A DNA stretch of 7,525 nt from an uncultured Collinsella sp. (GCA_902475445.1 CABRZN010000089.1:1-7525); one strand, 5' to 3'. Shown: positions 1 to 6,117, numbered from the stretch's first letter. Numbers and translations: made by a program. Notes: a model not told the origin generated them from the sequence alone.

Positions 1-20
1 CCGCTTTTCTTTTTCTCGAT

Positions 21-25
21 AGGAG
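21..25 (+). promoter_or_regulatory. Ribosome binding site of the LOG gene
   Basis: AGGAG lies five bases upstream of the ATG at 31. It supports that start. The preceding 20 bases are pyrimidine-rich, and the window is too short to place a promoter. Confidence 0.7.
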
Positions 26-30
26 TACCC

Positions 31-789
31 ATGATTAAGAATGAGAACGTCGAGGGCGAGCCGGCCTACGACGAGACGTACCGACGCGGTCCTGTGGTCA
101 TGCGCGGTCCCATGATTCCCAAGGACAACACCTACGCCAACCTGCTGGCGCCCGAGGAGTCGACCGACTGGTTGCATGCCGATCCGTGGCGCGTACTGCG
201 CATTCAGGCTGAGTTTGTCGACGGCTTTGGCGCGCTTGCCGAGCTCGGGCCCGCGGTGACCATCTTCGGTAGCGCCCGCACGCCCAAGACCGATCCGCTC
301 TACAAAGCGGCGCGTACCGTCGGGCGCAAGATCGCGCAACGTGGCGTGGCGGTCATCACCGGTGGCGGCCCCGGCATCATGGAAGCGGCCAACAGGGGAG
401 CGGCGAGTGTCAATGGCAAGTCAGTTGGCCTGGGCATTGAATTGCCGCACGAGCAGGGGCTCAACAAATACGTAAACCTCGGTATGGACTTCCGCTACTT
501 CTTTGTGCGCAAAACCATGTTCGTTAAGTACAGCTCGGGCGCCATCGTGTTTCCCGGCGGCTTTGGCACGCTCGACGAGATGTTCGAGGTGCTCACGCTG
601 GTGCAGACGCACAAGGTCAAGCGCATGCCGCTCGTGCTGGTGGGCAGCGAGTACTGGCAGGGCCTGTTCGACTGGCTTAACGGCCCGGTAATGAGCGCCA
701 GTATGATTAGCCCGCTCGACCCGGATCTGGTACACATTACCGACGACCTCAACGAGGCCGTTGACATTGCGCTCAGCGGGTTGATGTAG
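31..789 (+). CDS. LOG family protein (TIGR00730-type nucleoside 5'-monophosphate phosphoribohydrolase)
   Basis: A 252-residue cytosolic Rossmann-fold protein of the LOG / lysine-decarboxylase-like family. Characterised members hydrolyse cytokinin riboside 5'-monophosphates or ordinary NMPs to base plus ribose 5-phosphate. The glycine-rich GGGPGIMEAAN segment is at residues 111-121 and the family signature PGGFGTLDE at 175-183, with Glu183 in the catalytic position; a GSART nucleotide-binding stretch lies at 80-84. The N-terminal 50 residues are an extension seen in longer actinobacterial members. The start is fixed by AGGAG at 21-25, five bases before the ATG. Its GC-rich codon use matches the right-hand backbone genes. 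No clear terminator follows; the accessory segment begins within about 25 bases of the stop. The family call is firm, but the true substrate in this organism is unknown; older databases label such proteins 'lysine decarboxylase' wrongly. Confidence 0.92.
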   Translation: MIKNENVEGEPAYDETYRRGPVVMRGPMIPKDNTYANLLAPEESTDWLHADPWRVLRIQAEFVDGFGALAELGPAVTIFGSARTPKTDPLYKAARTVGRKIAQRGVAVITGGGPGIMEAANRGAASVNGKSVGLGIELPHEQGLNKYVNLGMDFRYFFVRKTMFVKYSSGAIVFPGGFGTLDEMFEVLTLVQTHKVKRMPLVLVGSEYWQGLFDWLNGPVMSASMISPLDPDLVHITDDLNEAVDIALSGLM

Positions 790-813
790 AGCAATCGTGT
801 CTACCGCGACATG

Positions 814-863
814 AATATGCATGGCAATCTGATGCTATCTAACGTCAGGTTGCCATTTATATT
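814..863. promoter_or_regulatory. Imperfect 21-bp inverted repeat, probable operator of the toxin-antitoxin operon
   Basis: Arms 814-834 and 843-863 are separated by eight bases. The core ATGGCAATCTGATG (821-834) faces CGTCAGGTTGCCAT (843-856) with two changes, and an outer AATAT/ATATT pair extends the symmetry. The repeat ends four bases before a TATACT hexamer and about 40 bases before the antitoxin ATG. RelB/DinJ antitoxins and their toxin complexes characteristically bind such palindromes to repress their own operon, so an operator role is the best inference. It could instead be a hairpin at the end of the LOG transcript, but no T-run follows either arm. Confidence 0.6.
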
Positions 864-866
864 GGG

Positions 867-872
867 TATACT
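867..872 (+). promoter_or_regulatory. Possible -10 element of the toxin-antitoxin promoter
   Basis: TATACT matches the sigma-70-type -10 consensus at five of six positions and lies 31 bases before the antitoxin start. No good -35 exists at 16-18 bases upstream: GTCAGG (844-849) is poor, and TTGCCA (850-855) is only 11 bases away. The whole -35 region is covered by the inverted repeat, as expected for a repressed operon. Confidence 0.35.
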
Positions 873-890
873 GATGCAAAAGACGAGGGC

Positions 891-897
891 AAGGAGG
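891..897 (+). promoter_or_regulatory. Strong ribosome binding site of the antitoxin, decides its start
   Basis: AAGGAGG is a full anti-16S match, six bases before the ATG at 904. Neither upstream in-frame ATG has a comparable site. A stronger site for the antitoxin than for the toxin fits the need for antitoxin excess. Confidence 0.8.
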
Positions 898-903
898 TCG
901 CGT

Positions 904-1203
904 ATGTCTACTGCAACGGTTAAGCCTACGACGGTTCGCCTCGAAGAGGGGCTCAAGGAGCAGGCGACTGAGTTCTTGGATTCGGTCGGCCTCAGCCTCA
1001 ATTCCTATCTCAATCTTGCCGTTCGGCAGCTGGTAAATCAGCGAAAGATTCCTTTTGAGATTGTAGGAAGGGCGGAGATGCCCAACGAGGCGACGAGGCG
1101 TGCCATGGTGATCGCCGAGGCTCATGAGTTGGGGATTCTGCCAGACGACAGCCCGTCATTCGATAACGTTGATGAGTTGATGTCGTTCCTCGATGAGGAT
1201 TAG
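904..1203 (+). CDS. dinJ: RelB/DinJ family antitoxin
   Basis: A 99-residue type II antitoxin. Residues 7-48 read as a ribbon-helix-helix DNA-binding fold: a short strand (KPTTVRLEEGL), then helices ending in a LSLNSYLNLAVRQLV segment typical of RelB/DinJ. The KIPFEI motif at 48-53 is the usual family junction. The acidic C-terminal part (about 58-99) would wrap and neutralise the downstream toxin. AAGGAGG at 891-897, six bases before the ATG, decides this start over an in-frame ATG at 874 and another at 811. The stop is separated from the toxin ATG by three bases, so the two are almost certainly co-translated. The palindrome upstream fits autoregulation. GC content is lower than in the flanking housekeeping genes, which suits acquisition by transfer. 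Confidence 0.88.
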   Translation: MSTATVKPTTVRLEEGLKEQATEFLDSVGLSLNSYLNLAVRQLVNQRKIPFEIVGRAEMPNEATRRAMVIAEAHELGILPDDSPSFDNVDELMSFLDED

Positions 1204-1206
1204 ACG

Positions 1207-1515
1207 ATGTTTGAAATTAAGGTCGAGGCTCAGTTTAAGGCCGACTATAAGCGAGCGATGCAGAGCCACCCGCAGCTAAAAACCGAGTTTAAGGCGGCAG
1301 TTGCCGAGCTTGCGGCACACGGCGTGCTTCCGGCAGAGTACGGTGCCCACGAGCTCTCCAACCCGGGCGGCAATTACAACGGTCACATCGATTTTCATCT
1401 TTCCGATGGCCTGGTCGACGTGGTCGTTCTCTACCTGCCGCATAAAACCAATCCGGTGATTCGACTGGTAAGAATGGGTTCGCATCAAGAGTTATTTCAG
1501 GGCCCACTGAGCTAG
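1207..1515 (+). CDS. yafQ: YafQ family mRNA interferase toxin
   Basis: A 102-residue RelE-superfamily toxin expected to cut mRNA in the ribosomal A site until bound by the antitoxin encoded just upstream. By alignment from memory to E. coli YafQ, the catalytic-type residues are present: His48 in the HEL segment, His64 in DFHL, Asp67, and the C-terminal RMGSHQELF motif with His93 and Phe97. The tryptophan next to the catalytic aspartate of E. coli YafQ is not kept. Length matches the family. There is no strong separate ribosome binding site; the GATGAGGAT at the antitoxin's end may serve, indicating translational coupling. The gene runs convergently towards the primase-helicase, and a palindromic repeat lies between them. 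It appears intact. A general RelE/ParE toxin is the only real alternative. Confidence 0.87.
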   Translation: MFEIKVEAQFKADYKRAMQSHPQLKTEFKAAVAELAAHGVLPAEYGAHELSNPGGNYNGHIDFHLSDGLVDVVVLYLPHKTNPVIRLVRMGSHQELFQGPLS

Positions 1516-1530
1516 CCACTCACTTCTAAG

Positions 1531-1593
1531 TTGCGGTGAAATAGGGATTGATTTGCGGCTTATAAGCCAAAAACAGTCCCTATTTCACCGCAA
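1531..1593. repeat. 63-bp palindromic intergenic repeat, copy 1
   Basis: The outer 17 bases, TTGCGGTGAAATAGGGA (1531-1547), are an exact inverted repeat of 1577-1593. The centre holds the perfect 12-bp palindrome GGCTTATAAGCC (1557-1568), and the intervening bases can pair in part, so the whole unit folds as one long hairpin. It is 59/63 identical to 5093-5155, in the same orientation, and the match runs three bases further on each side. It sits at the convergent junction between the toxin and the primase-helicase and may stop transcription from both sides. On the minus strand it provides the last codons and the TAG stop of the primase-helicase (1580-1582). It resembles REP-type or miniature mobile intergenic repeats; no transposase is present in the window. 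Confidence 0.9.
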
Positions 1594-4564
1594 GTGATGG
1601 AGATGTTCCGTCTGTTGACGCGGCATCTGGCTTTCCCTTGTGGCTGACTTCGTCTAAGAGCTCCGCTGCGATCTCGCTGTTTTTGAACCTGATGCTGCAG
1701 TCTTCGTTCTTTGGGAAAGCTAGCAGCGGGATCGTTCCGTACCAGACAGTTTCTTCGTCAATTATCGCTGCACACAAACGTCCTTCTGCTCTGATGGCAT
1801 ACTCGACGTTCATTTCGGCCAAAGTCTCTTTTGCATCTTCACGCGGAGTCGAGGCAAGGTAAATCTCAAGGGCAATCCCTCGGGCAGCGGCGCCTTTGAT
1901 TGCATCGCCGAGCTTTGCAAGGCAGGCGGCAGATACGTAGGGCGCGGCAATGAAGATGCTCTTGGCGGCGTCGACGATGTCTTCAACCAATGTCTCTACG
2001 GCATTCGCCGGCTCTATGAGAATGTTTTGATCGGGCTGCTCGCTGCCTCCGGTCACGTAGACTTCGTACCCAAGCTTGGCGTACGTCTTGAGTCTCTTCT
2101 GGTACATGCGGGCGAGCATGGGTATAGATAAATCAACGTAGTCGAATATCTCAACCCGCTGTTTGCCGTCGTAGTTTCTATGCAGCCTGCCTGCCTGTTG
2201 CGTTACGCTGCCATCCCAGGCTATCGGCGTCGCAATAAACAAGTTGTCGAGATATGCAAGGTCGAACCCCTCGCTCAGGAGGCTTTCGGTGGCAACAATG
2301 ATTCTGTGCTCGTGCTCAAAGCCGGGAAGCTTGCTCAATATCGCTTTCCTCTCTTTAGCATCGATTTCCCCGGTTAAGAGGATGGGCTCGTGTCCGCGGT
2401 CGCGAAAGAGCCTGCAAAGCTCCTCGGCATGCTTTTTCCTTTTTGAAAGCACAAGTGGATGTCGACCGCTTGATGCGGCTTCGAGGGCGTCGTCGACAAT
2501 CAATTCATTTCTTGCCGTATGCGCGCACAGAAGGTCGAGAATCTGATTGAAGCTTGCACCGGGCTCGTAGGCCGGTAGTCGAATTCCGGTAAAACGAGGC
2601 CGTACGATGCGCTGGATGCCCTGCTGGATCGCTTGCGTTTTTGGATCGATGACATAGCGAAGCGGGCCGCAGAGCATGGAGAGTGCCCGCGTAAGACCGT
2701 CGGAGCGCTCGGGCGTTGCGGAAAGGCCGTATACGTATTTGGCCGGGGCAGACTTGAGAACAAGCTCGAGCTGTGGCGCGGCGGCATGGTGACATTCGTC
2801 GCAGATAATGAGACCGTAATTGCGAACGAGCTGCTTGGCTATCGGCTCTCCGGTTTGGCGGTCTTTGCCAGACAGCGATTGAAACGAAGCGACGTCGACG
2901 AGGCCACTTACGGCGGTTTTGCCCCCTCCTATTTGTCCGATGACCGGAGGCTGTCTTTTGCTGATTCGTCCTTTTGGAGTTCGGACGGGTTCTCTGTTGT
3001 CCGTAATGTCGAGGAACTGCTCGAGCTGAGATCTCCATTGAGCTATGAGCGTGGTCTTGGGAACGATGACAAGCGTTGGAAGGCCAATGGCGGCAATAAG
3101 GTAAGCCCCAATGACTGTTTTACCGAAGCCTGTCGGCGCGGACATGATTCCATCTTCGTATCCAAGTAGCTGCTCAGCGGCGATTTGCTGTTCAGGGCGA
3201 AGGGCGCCTTTAAATGTCATCACAATTTGATTGCCGGATTTGCGTTCGTCTGAATAGTGGGCAGTAACGCCGGTTTCTCGGAGCAGCTGCTCAAGCTGAG
3301 TTTTGCAGCCCCGGGGAATCGCAACATAACCATCTCTCAGTTCGCTGAGGTCTATAAGTCGCGGTTTACCGAATACCGATTGATGCATGGCTTGTGCTCG
3401 ATAGAATTCTGGGTTGGCGAATGTTGCGAGCCCGCGGATTTCCATTTGAGCTGCAGGACTCAGAGACTTTTCGGGGATGTAGAGCATATCGGCTTGCGTG
3501 ACGGGCAGCGATGAAGGAAAGTCCCGCGATGTGAGCGGTAGCCGCTTTCGTGGTTTTTGGGCATATCGTTTGGTCTTGTTTGCGACCGTAACTGTTGCTA
3601 GCCCGTGTGGGTTGTCCCCAGTGGTCTCGATCAGATTTTGCACTGTCGAGCGCGGAATCAGCTGGACTTGCGACAGATAAAGCCATTGGTCGGGAAAGGG
3701 CTCGAATTGTTCGTCTACAAATACGCTGTTTCCTTCACGTTGTGCCTTGCCTTGAAAGGGAAGTGCGATGAGGTTTCCAAAACCTCCATCGGGAATAGTG
3801 TCCTGAGCGGGTAGCATTCGATCAAAGGCCTCGAACGTGATTGTCTTATTAAGCGCCGCAGCTTCGGTTATAAGGCAACTTCCAAACTCTCTGGCAGCCT
3901 TTGCGCTGATTGGCTCGAGAAAGAAAAACCAGATGTGTGCGCCGTTGCCGGACCTTGAGCGCTCGACGGCGGCGTTAATGTTCCGTCGTTTTGCAACAAG
4001 CCGTACGACATTTGTTGCCTCTTTCCAGTCTGCTTTGTCAAAATCGATGACGAGAACTTTCGTATTGCAGTTCTTGTCGAGTACATATTGCCCGAGGACA
4101 TCGCGGAACCGGTCATCGTTGCCTTTAAAGTGAGCAATGATTGCGGCATCGCTTAATTCGGGGAAGACGCGATTGTGGCATTCTGCGCATTTGACTTTTT
4201 GATGGGCTACTTTGGGACAAATTCCCGGCTTCCACTCGTTTGCGCAAGCGGGCGTATAGCCGATGCCCCCGTCTTTTCTGCGATATCCATGAGCGTAAAC
4301 ATCTTTACGCCCGGTAAAGAGGCTGCGAAAGAGCTCGAGTTTGTCACGTGCTGGGCTCGCACTGGTGACGATGCCCTCGATTTGTGCTCGTTCATCGAAC
4401 AAAGCGCCGGCTTCTTCCCACTCTTCAAGTGTGGCGTAGCGTACGTCTGAACCGTTGTTGCAAATGACGATTTGTCGGTGTGGGTCTGCGGTGTGCGCAA
4501 TCGTCTGATCGTATTTAAATTGTGCGGTCCCAAAGAGGGCGTATTGATGCATGGTGTTGCCCAT
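1580..4564 (-). CDS. TOTE-type primase-helicase: AEP primase + SF2 helicase + degenerate PLD-like domain
   Basis: A 994-residue, probably cytosolic, multidomain nucleic-acid enzyme. Residues about 70-300 form an archaeo-eukaryotic primase domain: four cysteines (107, 116, 126, 129) likely bind zinc, the metal-binding DFD is at 174-176, the nucleotide-contacting SGNGAH at 205-210, and a third acidic residue is probably Asp248 or Asp255. A linker (about 340-455) leads to an SF2 helicase: Walker A SAPTGFGKT 475-483, DECHH 589-593, SATP 615-618 and QQAGRLHR 789-796. Residues about 852-975 resemble a phospholipase-D-like nuclease domain, but the HxK of the catalytic motif reads Arg929-Leu-Cys931, so it is probably inactive. 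This architecture is annotated in databases as a TOTE conflict-system primase-helicase; a defence or genome-conflict role is predicted, not shown. The ATG at 4564 is the first start codon after an in-frame TGA and has only a weak AAGAATGG site upstream. The stop lies inside the 63-bp repeat. GC content is far below that of the neighbours, suggesting transfer. Confidence 0.9.
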   Translation of the reverse strand: MGNTMHQYALFGTAQFKYDQTIAHTADPHRQIVICNNGSDVRYATLEEWEEAGALFDERAQIEGIVTSASPARDKLELFRSLFTGRKDVYAHGYRRKDGGIGYTPACANEWKPGICPKVAHQKVKCAECHNRVFPELSDAAIIAHFKGNDDRFRDVLGQYVLDKNCNTKVLVIDFDKADWKEATNVVRLVAKRRNINAAVERSRSGNGAHIWFFFLEPISAKAAREFGSCLITEAAALNKTITFEAFDRMLPAQDTIPDGGFGNLIALPFQGKAQREGNSVFVDEQFEPFPDQWLYLSQVQLIPRSTVQNLIETTGDNPHGLATVTVANKTKRYAQKPRKRLPLTSRDFPSSLPVTQADMLYIPEKSLSPAAQMEIRGLATFANPEFYRAQAMHQSVFGKPRLIDLSELRDGYVAIPRGCKTQLEQLLRETGVTAHYSDERKSGNQIVMTFKGALRPEQQIAAEQLLGYEDGIMSAPTGFGKTVIGAYLIAAIGLPTLVIVPKTTLIAQWRSQLEQFLDITDNREPVRTPKGRISKRQPPVIGQIGGGKTAVSGLVDVASFQSLSGKDRQTGEPIAKQLVRNYGLIICDECHHAAAPQLELVLKSAPAKYVYGLSATPERSDGLTRALSMLCGPLRYVIDPKTQAIQQGIQRIVRPRFTGIRLPAYEPGASFNQILDLLCAHTARNELIVDDALEAASSGRHPLVLSKRKKHAEELCRLFRDRGHEPILLTGEIDAKERKAILSKLPGFEHEHRIIVATESLLSEGFDLAYLDNLFIATPIAWDGSVTQQAGRLHRNYDGKQRVEIFDYVDLSIPMLARMYQKRLKTYAKLGYEVYVTGGSEQPDQNILIEPANAVETLVEDIVDAAKSIFIAAPYVSAACLAKLGDAIKGAAARGIALEIYLASTPREDAKETLAEMNVEYAIRAEGRLCAAIIDEETVWYGTIPLLAFPKNEDCSIRFKNSEIAAELLDEVSHKGKPDAASTDGTSPSLAVK

Positions 4565-4624
4565 TTGAATGCCATTCTTGTGTTGGAGTTGCTGAGACGA
4601 GGGTACGGCATTGCGACTTCTTGG

Positions 4625-4653
4625 GATATATAATTTCGATTCAAGTTCGCTAA
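4625..4653 (-). promoter_or_regulatory. Possible promoter of the primase-helicase
   Basis: Reading the minus strand, TTAGCG (4648-4653) and TATATC (4625-4630) are 17 bases apart, inside an AT-rich patch about 60 bases before the start codon. The -35 is poor, so this is tentative. If correct, the transcript has a leader of roughly 50 bases. Confidence 0.3.
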
Positions 4654-4772
4654 CGGTGAGGGATTGCTCCGCGAGTGGCTTTCGGTCGATGCCAAGGCGC
4701 GCGACGGCCCTTGGTAATCAGGATTTGCGGTTATGTGGGCAGCCAGAGGCGTAAAGAGCGGGCTTCATCCGA

Positions 4773-4808
4773 ACCCGGTGGGCAAAAAATGGCAAATATG
4801 AGTACTGT
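4773..4808 (+). repeat. Left 36-bp inverted-repeat arm
   Basis: It pairs with 4967-5002 with one mismatch, at the fifth base from the outer end. Internally it has two GGCAAA units separated by four bases. The similarity stops sharply at 4808. Confidence 0.9.
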
Positions 4809-4966
4809 TGCCTGGCTAGTACCATATCATTTGGAAAGTATTTAAGACCAATTGGCTGAGATTAGATATTTCTAACCCCCTTACCACGACGATTCGGGGC
4901 TTTATGGCGCTTGAAATCGGTGAAAGCGGGCAATTTCAGCTAGATTTTGCTGTTACTAAAATTGTG

Positions 4967-5002
4967 ACAGTACTCATATTTGCCATTTTTTGCCCACTGG
5001 GT
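4967..5002 (-). repeat. Right 36-bp inverted-repeat arm
   Basis: Inverted complement of 4773-4808. The bases inside it (4961-4966) do not match those inside the left arm, which defines the inner boundary. The flanking bases outside the two arms show no convincing direct repeat. Confidence 0.9.
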
Positions 5003-5092
5003 ATCGTTGGGGCCAATCAAAGCTCCCCAAACAGCTGGGAACGCGCCAATCGCCAGCAATATCTTGTATGTGGGTAGCGCGCGGCAATAAAG

Positions 5093-5155
5093 TTGCGGTG
5101 GAATAGGGATTGATTTGCGGTTGATATGCCAAAAACAGTCCCTATTTCACCGCAA
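5093..5155. repeat. 63-bp palindromic intergenic repeat, copy 2
   Basis: Same length and orientation as 1531-1593, with four differences: one in the left arm (G5101 for A) and three in the central palindrome, which here reads GGTTGATATGCC and is no longer perfect. The arms remain 16/17 complementary, with a possible G-U pair. Its outer AAG and GTG flanks are also shared with copy 1. It begins 15 bases past the degV stop, where a hairpin could end the degV transcript, although no long T-run follows the stem. Together with copy 1 it brackets the primase-helicase gene. Confidence 0.9.
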
Positions 5156-5170
5156 GTGGTAAAGGTGGCC

Positions 5171-6031
5171 CTAGTGGGTGGGCTGGTAGCGGGGGCAGTA
5201 GCTGATGGCGATGGCGTCAATGCCTACGTGGGTGGCGATGGTGCAGCCGATGGGGCCGGTGCCGGCGTCGGCGTAGTCCTGGCCCGCGAGCGCCTGGTTG
5301 ACGAGCTCTTGCTCCTCGGCGGCGCCGGTCGTGAGCACACGCACGCTGGAGCCTGGATGTTCGGCCAAAAATGCGAGGCAGTCGGCCATGGTGTTGGCGA
5401 CGATGCGCTTGGCGCCGCGGCCCTTTTTGATTGCCTTGATCTCGCCCGATTTCCACTCCGGCGAAACGGCCAGGCGAATGTTGAGCATCTGCGTCAGCTG
5501 GCCGGCGAGCTTGGGGGCGCGGCCGTTTTTGACCAGGTTCTCGAGCGTGCGGGGAATCAGCAGCAGGTGGGCGTCGGGCAGCGTCGCGCGGATCTGCGCC
5601 TCGGTCTCGTCCAAGCTGCGGCCGTCCTCGCGCATGGCAAGCGCGTACTCCACCAGCAGGCCCTCGGCGCCCGAGCCGGTGCGCGAATCGATGCAGCGCA
5701 CGTCGAGCTCGTGGGTCTCGGCGACCAGGCATGCGTTGGAATAGCAGGCGGACCACTCGCTGCACAGCGAGATAAAGATCGCGCTGTCGTGGCCATCGGC
5801 GCGTACGCGGTCAAACAGCGCCTTGAACTCGCCGGCGCTCGGCTGCGAGGTGTGCGGCAGCTGCTCGGAGCCGGCCATGCGGGCGACGTATTCCTCGGCG
5901 GTAATCTGCACCTGGTCGAGCAGGTCCTCGCCCTCGATAATCACATGCAGCGGAATCACGTAAATGCCGAGCTCTTGGGCACGGGCGGGGGAGATGTCCG
6001 ACGTGGAGTCGGTTATGATGGCAAAAGACAT
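5171..6031 (-). CDS. DegV family fatty-acid-binding protein
   Basis: A 286-residue cytosolic DegV/FakB-like protein. The family binds one fatty acid between two alpha/beta domains; characterised FakB partners present it to the kinase FakA for phosphorylation. The N-terminus reads FAIITDSTSDIS (3-14), the lipid-headgroup motif TSQPS is at 61-65, and a DSRTGSGAEGLL segment (115-126) matches the usual DS-x-x-x-S/G-GLL region. The common SGTY motif is altered to SACYSNA (94-100). The start at 6031 is chosen because AAAGGTG lies a few bases upstream and the family begins at this point; an open frame continues 19 codons further but starts with an arginine-rich, untypical sequence. No FakA gene is in view, so a specific role in fatty-acid activation is unproven. 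GC-rich, like the backbone. Confidence 0.9.
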   Translation of the reverse strand: MSFAIITDSTSDISPARAQELGIYVIPLHVIIEGEDLLDQVQITAEEYVARMAGSEQLPHTSQPSAGEFKALFDRVRADGHDSAIFISLCSEWSACYSNACLVAETHELDVRCIDSRTGSGAEGLLVEYALAMREDGRSLDETEAQIRATLPDAHLLLIPRTLENLVKNGRAPKLAGQLTQMLNIRLAVSPEWKSGEIKAIKKGRGAKRIVANTMADCLAFLAEHPGSSVRVLTTGAAEEQELVNQALAGQDYADAGTGPIGCTIATHVGIDAIAISYCPRYQPTH

Positions 6032-6117
6032 AATTGCACCTTTCGTTGGGGCGCGGCAGCGCCGCCTTCTGAAAGCAAAGTGCGACAAGTATAGTGGAGT
6101 TGCTCTACATTGCTAGG

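Larger units (their letters stand above)
4773..5002. mobile_element. 230-bp element with 36-bp terminal inverted repeats, MITE-like
   Basis: The left arm 4773-4808 is the inverted complement of the right arm 4967-5002 at 35 of 36 positions; the single difference is G4777 against T4998. Both arms carry GGCAAAAAATGGCAAATATG followed by the AGTACT palindrome. The 158-bp interior is AT-rich, has no open frame of note, and contains a small TTAGA/TCTAA palindrome (4862-4875). Length, near-perfect termini and lack of coding fit a miniature inverted-repeat transposable element moved by a transposase encoded elsewhere. No target-site duplication is visible at these boundaries, so a large structured regulatory hairpin remains possible. 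Confidence 0.6.
4565..5170. other. 606-bp gene-free stretch between the primase-helicase and degV
   Basis: No convincing gene on either strand. From left to right it holds the presumed promoter and leader of the primase-helicase, the inverted-repeat element at 4773-5002, a short region containing a TTGGGG/CCCCAA hairpin (5007-5012 with 5025-5030), and the second 63-bp palindrome. The open frames that overlap it carry no recognisable protein and no matching ribosome binding sites. It is noticeably more AT-rich than degV. Confidence 0.7.

Noticed and set aside
811..903. Longer antitoxin start at 811 or 874
   Set aside because: These codons overlap the operator palindrome and promoter, and the AAGGAGG at 891-897 is placed for the ATG at 904.
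4207..4695. 162-codon minus-strand open frame overlapping the primase-helicase start
   Set aside because: Low-complexity Ser/Asn/Thr-rich product in a different frame from the conserved primase domain; no ribosome binding site.
4765..5010. Target-site duplication flanking the inverted-repeat element
   Set aside because: Bases outside the arms (CATCCGA on the left, ATCGTTG on the right) share only ATC, out of register, which is not convincing.
5003..5092. Small RNA or tRNA gene in the degV downstream gap
   Set aside because: Only a 6-bp TTGGGG/CCCCAA stem with a 12-base loop; no cloverleaf or T-run was found.
1531..5155. The two 63-bp repeats as a CRISPR remnant
   Set aside because: Only two copies 3.5 kb apart with a gene between; long hairpins with no spacer periodicity and no cas genes.
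5126..6094. 322-codon open frame on the plus strand across degV
   Set aside because: It is antisense to a clear DegV protein, is rich in Gly/Ala/Val as expected for a GC-biased mirror frame, and has no recognisable domain.
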